Positions 58,317 through 64,000 of a DNA stretch of 64,000 nt are shown piece by piece (within the stretch, counting starts at the first letter, position 1; each line of letters begins with the position of its first letter). Position numbers and translations under genes: made by a program. Under the pieces are notes generated by a model. That model was given only the letters and a program-made list of their open reading frames with translations, did no database searches and was not told the origin of the DNA. Location of the stretch: contig NZ_LHVH01000019.1 of the NCBI RefSeq assembly GCF_001269885.1, forward strand, positions 1 through 64,000. Direction: 5' to 3'. Source of the stretch: Pseudomonas kilonensis. Its GTDB lineage: Bacteria > Pseudomonadota > Gammaproteobacteria > Pseudomonadales > Pseudomonadaceae.

Positions 58317-60404
58317 TTGTCTCGATTGAGCACTGTATTGCTGCTGTTCCTGCTGGCGATGACCGGCACCAGCGCCTACGGGACCGCCGCTGTCCCTGGC
58401 ACTGCCAAGCCCGATGAACCGCCCGCCGAACCCGCGCCGCTGGTGCAGGGCGGGTTGTTGGGGGCCATCAGTTCGAGCATCGACGACGTCCAGGACAAGC
58501 TCGACCTCAACCAGAGCCTGGTGGATGCCTGGCGCCTGCGGGCGGACCGGGCGGTGGATGAGGTGGACCGGCTGGTGGACCAGACGTCCCGTTCGTCCTG
58601 GCGCGTGGCGGGGGATTTCCTGTTGTTGTCGAGCGTCTGGATCGGCGCTTTCGCACTGATCTGGTTGGGCGCGCGGCTGCTGCTGCGCCATCTGGGCCGG
58701 CGCCGCTGGTTGCGCAGCCGCCAGCGCCTGCGCGACCTGCTCGGTTATCTGCTGCCGTACACCGCTGCGGCGTTGGTCTGCCTGCCGCTGACCCTGTACG
58801 TCAGCCACTTCCTGCAGGTGTCGGTCGGTCGCGCCCTGGCGCTGTGTTTCGCCTACGCCACCAGCAGCGGCATTTTCTCCACTTCGGTGTTGCTGTGCGT
58901 GATCGTCATGTTCAACGCTGGCCACAAACGCCGGGCGGTGGCGATGATCCGGCGCTTCAGCCCCCGGCCATTGTTCATGATCGGTTTTCTCGCCGCCCTC
59001 AGCGATGCCCTGACCAGCCCGCAGATCGCCCGGCAACTGGGCGGCAACATCACCAGCAGCATCGCAGTGTTCACCGGCCTGTTCGCCTCGGTGATCTTTG
59101 GCTGGCTGGTGATTCGCATGCGCCGGCCCGTGGCGCACCTGATCCGCAACCGCCCGCTGGCCCAGCGCTTGAAGCAACCGGCTTTGCAGGAGTCGCTGCG
59201 GATTTTCTCCGGGCTCTGGTATTGGCCGATCCTGTTGATGGTGCTGGTGTCGGCGGTGAGCCTGATCGGTGTCGGCGAGGACAACCAGAAAGCCCTGCGT
59301 TGTGCGCTGTTCACCACCATCCTGCTGATCGCCACGGTGTTCCTCAGCACCGTGTTCCAACACGTCTTCAAGTCGCCCAAGGCCGAGGCCATCCAGCGCA
59401 ACAGCGCCTACAAGGGGCGTCTGTTGAGCCTGCTGCACGCGTTGCTGCGCATCGTCATGGCGGTGGTATTCATTGAGGTCCTCGGGCGGATCTGGGGCAT
59501 TTCCCTGTTCGAGTTCGCCTCGCGCAATGCCATCGGCCGGGCGATCAGCGATTCCCTGAGCCGCATCGGCCTGATCTTCCTGATGACCTGGCTCACATGG
59601 GTGGTGCTCGACACGGCGATCCAGGAAGCCCTGAAACCGCCGCTGAACAAGCGCGGGGCGCGCCAACCCAGCACCCGGGTCAAAACCATCCTGCCGCTGT
59701 TGCGCAACGCGGCGAAAATCATCCTGGTGGTGATTTGCGCAATCACCACCATGGCCAACCTGGGCATCAACGTCGCGCCGTTGCTGGCCGGTGCCGGTGT
59801 GGTGGGGCTGGCGATCGGTTTCGGTTCCCAGCAACTGGTGCAGGACGTGATCACCGGGCTGTTCATCATCATCGAAGACACGCTGTCCATCGGCGACTGG
59901 GTGGTGCTCAGCTCCGGCCACGCCGGCACCGTCGAAGGCCTGACCATCCGCACCCTGCGCCTGCGCGACGGCAAGGGCTTCGTGCATTCGGTGCCGTTCG
60001 GCCAGATCAAGGCCGTGACCAACCAGTCCCGGCAATTTGCCTTTGCGTTCTTCTCTGTGCAGTTCACCTATGACACCGACGTGGACCAGGCCATCGAACT
60101 GATTCGCGAGGCCGGGCGTTCGATTGCCGAAGACCCATTCCTGAAATTCAACCTGCAAGGACCGCTGGATGTGTTTGGCGTGGACAAGATGGACCTCAAC
60201 GGCGTGGTACTCACGGCGCAGTTTCGCACCGTATCCGGTGGGCAATATGCGGTGAGCCGGGCGTTCAACCAGCAGTTGAAGAAGCTTGTGGATAACCACC
60301 CGGCGGTGCATTTTGCGCAGACTTATCCACAGCAGGTGGTGTTGCCCAAGCGGTTGGTCGAGGAGCAAAAAGCGGGGGATGAGCTGCCCGATCAAGCTCA
60401 ATGA
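58317..60404 (+). CDS. large MscS-family mechanosensitive channel
   Basis: 695 aa. A TTG start (58317) 9 nt after the ribosome-binding site aaggag gives a signal peptide SRLSTVLLLFLLAMTGTSAYG; a GTG six codons upstream overlaps that site. A periplasmic stretch is followed by about ten transmembrane segments. The MscS pore helix and beta domain lie near residues 480-600 (AGAGVVGLAIGFGSQQLVQD, IEDTLSIGDWVVLSSG). The layout resembles YbiO-type channels that release solutes on hypo-osmotic shock. Confidence 0.88.
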   Translation: MSRLSTVLLLFLLAMTGTSAYGTAAVPGTAKPDEPPAEPAPLVQGGLLGAISSSIDDVQDKLDLNQSLVDAWRLRADRAVDEVDRLVDQTSRSSWRVAGDFLLLSSVWIGAFALIWLGARLLLRHLGRRRWLRSRQRLRDLLGYLLPYTAAALVCLPLTLYVSHFLQVSVGRALALCFAYATSSGIFSTSVLLCVIVMFNAGHKRRAVAMIRRFSPRPLFMIGFLAALSDALTSPQIARQLGGNITSSIAVFTGLFASVIFGWLVIRMRRPVAHLIRNRPLAQRLKQPALQESLRIFSGLWYWPILLMVLVSAVSLIGVGEDNQKALRCALFTTILLIATVFLSTVFQHVFKSPKAEAIQRNSAYKGRLLSLLHALLRIVMAVVFIEVLGRIWGISLFEFASRNAIGRAISDSLSRIGLIFLMTWLTWVVLDTAIQEALKPPLNKRGARQPSTRVKTILPLLRNAAKIILVVICAITTMANLGINVAPLLAGAGVVGLAIGFGSQQLVQDVITGLFIIIEDTLSIGDWVVLSSGHAGTVEGLTIRTLRLRDGKGFVHSVPFGQIKAVTNQSRQFAFAFFSVQFTYDTDVDQAIELIREAGRSIAEDPFLKFNLQGPLDVFGVDKMDLNGVVLTAQFRTVSGGQYAVSRAFNQQLKKLVDNHPAVHFAQTYPQQVVLPKRLVEEQKAGDELPDQAQ

Positions 60405-60406
60405 TT

Positions 60407-60517
60407 GATCGTTCCCACGCTCTGCGTGGGAATGCCTCTACGGACGCTCCGCGTTCGGTTTCTTGGGGACGCGGAGCGTCCCTGGCTGCATTCCCACGCA
60501 GAGCGTGGGAACGATCA
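60407..60517. repeat. nested palindromic repeat
   Basis: Outer arms gatcgttcccacgctctgcg (from 60407) and its complement ending at 60517 enclose inner arms ggacgctccgcgt (60441) and acgcggagcgtcc (60469). The whole 111 bp can form a nested cruciform. Part of it recurs at 38225. It separates the convergent channel and helicase genes and may double as a terminator. Confidence 0.85.
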
Positions 60518-60526
60518 TGTGTCTGG

Positions 60527-63500
60527 CTAAAGGTGTTGAATCAGCTTGGTGCGAATTTCTGCCATCCCTTGAGCATCCAACTCCACCCAAAGATGCTGCT
60601 TGCCGGCAATCTGCGCCGCCACCGGCAACCCATCGCGATACACCAGCCGATTACTCGCCAGTGCCGGCACTTTCGCCCCCGGCAGCAAGGTGCCGGCCAG
60701 GTTCAGCGGGTCGACGCCGCACACCGCCACCAGGCTGCCATCGGTGGGGCGGCGGCGGGTTTCGCGCAGCAGCGGGATGGCTTCGGGCAGGGCGAATTGT
60801 TCGCCCGCCAGGCCGCTGACAAAACGCCCGCCGCGAATCTCGCCCCGCGCCTCCAGGCGATGAAAGGTGCGCAGCAGCTCGCGCCAACTCGGTAGCCAAT
60901 CCGCCTCCCGCTCCAGCAAGCGCCAGAACACCACGCCGTAACGGCGCAGCAGGGTCATGGCGATGTGTTCCAGGGTGTCGGGCGGTGTGGGCGCGGGACG
61001 ATTGCCTTCCGCAGGCGCGGGCTGGCTGCGGCGCAACAAGGCCCAGCGCCCGGCGTCGTCCATGCCGCCGACAAACGCCCCGCGCCCGCGCCGGCTGCTG
61101 CGGGCCTGGCGTTTACTGGCGGGGGTGATCAGCGCGCGCAAGCCGGCGAAGCTGTCGGCATTCACCCACCCGGCGCCCACCAGTTCCTGCAAGGCGATTT
61201 CCAGTTCGCTGCGCAGCAGATGGGCCTCGTGGGCCAGTTCGTCGAAAAACAGCGCGCCGTGTTCGCTGAGGGCCTGATGGACTTTTTGCGTCTTGGGCGA
61301 CAACTCATCCAGCGCCGTTTGCCCGGCCAGGCTGCTCCACAACGCCACCTGACTGCGCGGCAGCAACACCACCGGCGTGCTGCGCAGGGCGCTGGCGGAA
61401 GGTTTCTGGCGCGCGCTCAGGCGCGTCCATACCCACTTGCCACTGCGGCACAACTCATCGAGCCAACTGGGCGAATAGTCCTTGATCCGCGCCGACAGCA
61501 GGTCGCTGTCCCAGGCTGACGCAGCGGCCGGGAAGCCTTCGAACTGGCCGAGGACCGACGGCAGCACGGCATTGCCCCGACCTTGGCTGGACGATGACAG
61601 GTGTTGCCAGTCGAACAGGAAGCGCATGAAGTCCTGCAACATCACCGGCTCGATTTCCCGGCGCAGGCGCTTGACCGTGTAACGATGGATCCGCGCCAGC
61701 AGATGTCGCTCGCACCATTCCTCCTGGCCGGTGCCCGGCGTGAACCGCCCGCGCAGCACATAGCCTTGTTGCTCAAGCTGCGCCAGGGCCTGGGTGACCT
61801 GCGGGGTTGACAGCCCCAGCGGGTAGGCGATGGCCTTCAACGGCAGCGGGCCAAAGGCACTGAGCCGGGCGCGGAGCACTTCCACCAGGGCGTCGTCGCG
61901 GTCCCAGGCTTCATCAAAACCGGCCAAGGGCGTCAGCGCCGGTTGCCAGCGGGCCTGTGGATAAAGGGCTTGCAGGCAGGTCAGGCGCTCCAGCGGCACC
62001 CACAGACCACGCTCGGCACTGATCTGCAGGTGACTGGCGCGACCACTGGCGGCCAATGCCGGCAACCAATCCAGCCACGGCGCGTGGGCGTCGGCTTCGC
62101 TGTCGGCGATGCAGGCCAGGCTCATCAAGGCTTCGTGCATTTCATCGAGATTGGCCGGTGTCGGCCAGGCCTCATCGCGGACCGACTGGATGGCTTCGGC
62201 GTCCAGCGCGCCAAGGTCGTCGGTGGCCTGTGGATCGCTCCAGCGTCGGTTGATCACCGCTTGGGTGCGCCGTTCTTCCAGCGGCGCGTCGTCGAGAAAG
62301 GTGTAGGGGCGGGCGCTGAGGATTTCTGCCGCCAGCGGCGAGGGCGCTGGCAGGTCGCGGCTGATCAGGCGAATCTCGCCCGCCTCCATGCGCCGCAACA
62401 GCGTCAGCCAGCCCTCGCTGTCCATGGCTTCGTGCAGGCAATCGTCGAGGGTTTGTTCCACCAGCGGGTGGTCGGGGATCTCACGCTCACCGGCGAGGTT
62501 TTCCAGGCAGGCGATCTGGTCCGGAAATACGCTGGCGATCAGGTCTTCGCTTTTCATGCGCTGGATCTGCGGGGCGACTTTGCGCCCGCCGATGTAGCGC
62601 GGCAAAGCCAGGGCCACGCCAGCGTTCCAGCGCCAGCGCACGCCGAACAGCGGCGCATCCAGTACCGCCTGGACCAGGATCTGCTCGGCGCTGTGGCTAT
62701 TGAGGTAGCGCCACACCTCGTCCAGTTCGAAGCTGTGGCTGGTGGACAGCGAGAGCACGATGGCGTCTTCACTGGCGGCGGCCTGCAATTCGAAGTTGAA
62801 GGTGCGGCAGAAGCGCTTGCGCAAGGCCAGGCCCCAGGCGCGGTTGATACGGCTGCCGAAGGGCGTGTGGATGATCAGTTGCGTGCCGCCGGACTCGTCG
62901 AAAAACCGCTCCATCAGCAGCGTGTCCTGGGACGGTAGGGCGCCGAAGGCCATGCGCGCCGGGGCCAGGTAATCCACCAGTTGTTCGGCGCTGGCCAGGT
63001 TCAGTTGCAAGGTGCCGGTGAGCCAATCGAGGGCCGGTTGCAGGTGGCCCGGCGTGGCGGCCAGCAGTTGGTCGAGCTGGGCTTGCAGGCGCGCCACGGC
63101 GAAAGACAATTCGGCGCTGCGCCCCGGGGCTTCGCCGAGCCAGAACGGGATGGTCGGCGGCTGGCCTTGGGCATCTTCGACCCGCACGCGGCCGGTCTCG
63201 ACGCGAATGATGCGATACGACGTATTGCCCAACTGGAACACATCGCCGGCAATGCTCTCCACCGCGAAGTCTTCGTTGACGCTGCCGATGTTCAGCCCTT
63301 GGGGTTCGAGCAGCACGCTGTAGTCGGCATTGTCCGGGATGGTGCCGCCGCTGGTCACGGCCGTGAGCTTGCTGCCCCGGCGCCCGCGCAAGGTCCGGGT
63401 CACGGCATCGCGGTGCAGGTAGGCACTGCGCACGCCTTGGCGGCCATTGAAGCCTTCGGCGAGCATCTGCAACAAGGCCTGATAGTGGTGGTCGTCCAGG

Positions 63501-64000
63501 TCTGTGTAGGGCGCCGCGCGGCGGAAACTCTCCAGCAGCGCCTGCTCCTGCCATTCCTGGCAACTGACCTCGGCGACGATCTGCTGGGCCAGCACATCCA
63601 ACGGCGCCTTGGGGATGTGCAGGATGTCGAGTTCGCCACGGCGTACGCAGTCGAGCAGGGCGGCGCATTCGATCAAGTCGTCACGGGTGGTGGCGAACAG
63701 GCGTCCCTTGGGTGTGCCACCGACCTGGTGGCCGGACCGACCGACCCGTTGCAGGAAGGCCGAGATCGAGCGGGGCGAGGCGATCTGGCACACCAGGTCG
63801 ACATCGCCGATATCTATGCCCAGCTCCAGGGACGCAGTGGCGATCAGCACCTTCAGTTCGCCGCGTTTGAGGCGTTGTTCGGCGTCGAGGCGAAACTCCT
63901 TCGCCAGGCTGCCATGGTGAGCGGCCACGGCGTCTTTGCCCAGGCGCTCGCTCAGATGACGGCTCAGGCGTTCGGCCAGACGCCGGGTATTGACGAACAC
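60527..64000 (-). CDS. lhr: Lhr-type ATP-dependent helicase, C-terminal part
   Basis: 1157 codons visible; the 5' end lies beyond the right edge. The N-terminal part seen is RecA-like domain 2: VNTRRLAERLSRHL, AAHHGSLAKEFRLDAEQRLK, IATASLELGIDIGDVDLV and QRVGRSGH (motif VI). The winged-helix and large Lhr-specific C-terminal regions follow. Lhr is a 3'-to-5' DNA helicase linked to DNA repair; full proteins are about 1400-1500 aa, so roughly 270-300 residues with the Walker motifs are missing here. Confidence 0.9.
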   Translation of the reverse strand: MFVNTRRLAERLSRHLSERLGKDAVAAHHGSLAKEFRLDAEQRLKRGELKVLIATASLELGIDIGDVDLVCQIASPRSISAFLQRVGRSGHQVGGTPKGRLFATTRDDLIECAALLDCVRRGELDILHIPKAPLDVLAQQIVAEVSCQEWQEQALLESFRRAAPYTDLDDHHYQALLQMLAEGFNGRQGVRSAYLHRDAVTRTLRGRRGSKLTAVTSGGTIPDNADYSVLLEPQGLNIGSVNEDFAVESIAGDVFQLGNTSYRIIRVETGRVRVEDAQGQPPTIPFWLGEAPGRSAELSFAVARLQAQLDQLLAATPGHLQPALDWLTGTLQLNLASAEQLVDYLAPARMAFGALPSQDTLLMERFFDESGGTQLIIHTPFGSRINRAWGLALRKRFCRTFNFELQAAASEDAIVLSLSTSHSFELDEVWRYLNSHSAEQILVQAVLDAPLFGVRWRWNAGVALALPRYIGGRKVAPQIQRMKSEDLIASVFPDQIACLENLAGEREIPDHPLVEQTLDDCLHEAMDSEGWLTLLRRMEAGEIRLISRDLPAPSPLAAEILSARPYTFLDDAPLEERRTQAVINRRWSDPQATDDLGALDAEAIQSVRDEAWPTPANLDEMHEALMSLACIADSEADAHAPWLDWLPALAASGRASHLQISAERGLWVPLERLTCLQALYPQARWQPALTPLAGFDEAWDRDDALVEVLRARLSAFGPLPLKAIAYPLGLSTPQVTQALAQLEQQGYVLRGRFTPGTGQEEWCERHLLARIHRYTVKRLRREIEPVMLQDFMRFLFDWQHLSSSSQGRGNAVLPSVLGQFEGFPAAASAWDSDLLSARIKDYSPSWLDELCRSGKWVWTRLSARQKPSASALRSTPVVLLPRSQVALWSSLAGQTALDELSPKTQKVHQALSEHGALFFDELAHEAHLLRSELEIALQELVGAGWVNADSFAGLRALITPASKRQARSSRRGRGAFVGGMDDAGRWALLRRSQPAPAEGNRPAPTPPDTLEHIAMTLLRRYGVVFWRLLEREADWLPSWRELLRTFHRLEARGEIRGGRFVSGLAGEQFALPEAIPLLRETRRRPTDGSLVAVCGVDPLNLAGTLLPGAKVPALASNRLVYRDGLPVAAQIAGKQHLWVELDAQGMAEIRTKLIQHL

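Noticed and set aside
58278..60401. Antisense frame of 707 codons opposite the MscS channel
   Set aside because: The + strand frame has a signal peptide, membrane segments and MscS motifs; the antisense product is a low-complexity shadow.

Overview
The window is chromosomal DNA from a Pseudomonas, most likely of the P. fluorescens group. The evidence is the gene order (rrn end / birA-coaX / tRNA-tuf / secE-nusG / rplKAJL-rpoBC / str-S10-spc-alpha / katA-ferritin / uvrA-MFS-ssb), protein sequences that I recognise as Pseudomonas-like (RpoB, RpoC, NusG, EF-Tu), GC-rich codon use, and GTGGGAGC-type REP palindromes. This is assignment by recognition, not by database search.

Layout. 1-1540: end of an rRNA operon (23S 3' part, 5S, terminator). 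1626-3784: birA, coaX and a small SPOR-like protein gene. 3768-5489: tandem promoters, tRNA-Tyr, -Gly, -Thr and tuf copy 1. 5494-9037: tRNA-Trp, secE, nusG and the L11/L1/L10/L12 genes. 9183-17520: rpoB and rpoC. 17617-22119: str operon (rpsL, rpsG, fusA, tuf copy 2). 22125-35963: an almost unbroken run of S10, spc and alpha operon genes including secY and rpoA, re-initiated by strong sigma70-like promoters before rpsJ, rpsH and rpsM. This first 36 kb is core gene-expression machinery.

36-43.3 kb holds stress and repair genes: katA with an OxyR-like site, a bacterial ferritin of the non-heme FtnA type, uvrA (opposite strand), an MFS transporter and ssb. 43.4-50.7 kb looks accessory: a small membrane protein, an orphan 284-aa protein, and a gene for a MACPF/perforin-like protein with a C-terminal lectin-like region. 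The latter is divergent from an 1099-aa regulator built as HTH / degenerate nucleotidyl-cyclase-like domain / STAND ATPase / TPR. Their shared 211-bp spacer carries three copies of a GTnTCAG motif spaced exactly 11 bp apart. This pair is the best candidate for an undescribed system: a pore-forming effector with a signal-sensing STAND regulator beside it.

50.7-64 kb: a cysteine hydrolase divergent from a GlxA-type AraC regulator; a DUF3182-like protein overlapping an alpha/beta hydrolase; a tightly overlapping ybhP-clsB-ybhN set (phosphodiesterase fold, cardiolipin synthase, LPG-synthase-like membrane protein) preceded by a truncated DUF72 gene; a large MscS-family channel; and the C-terminal part of an Lhr-type helicase that runs off the right edge. 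REP/REPIN palindromes fill the gaps between these genes.
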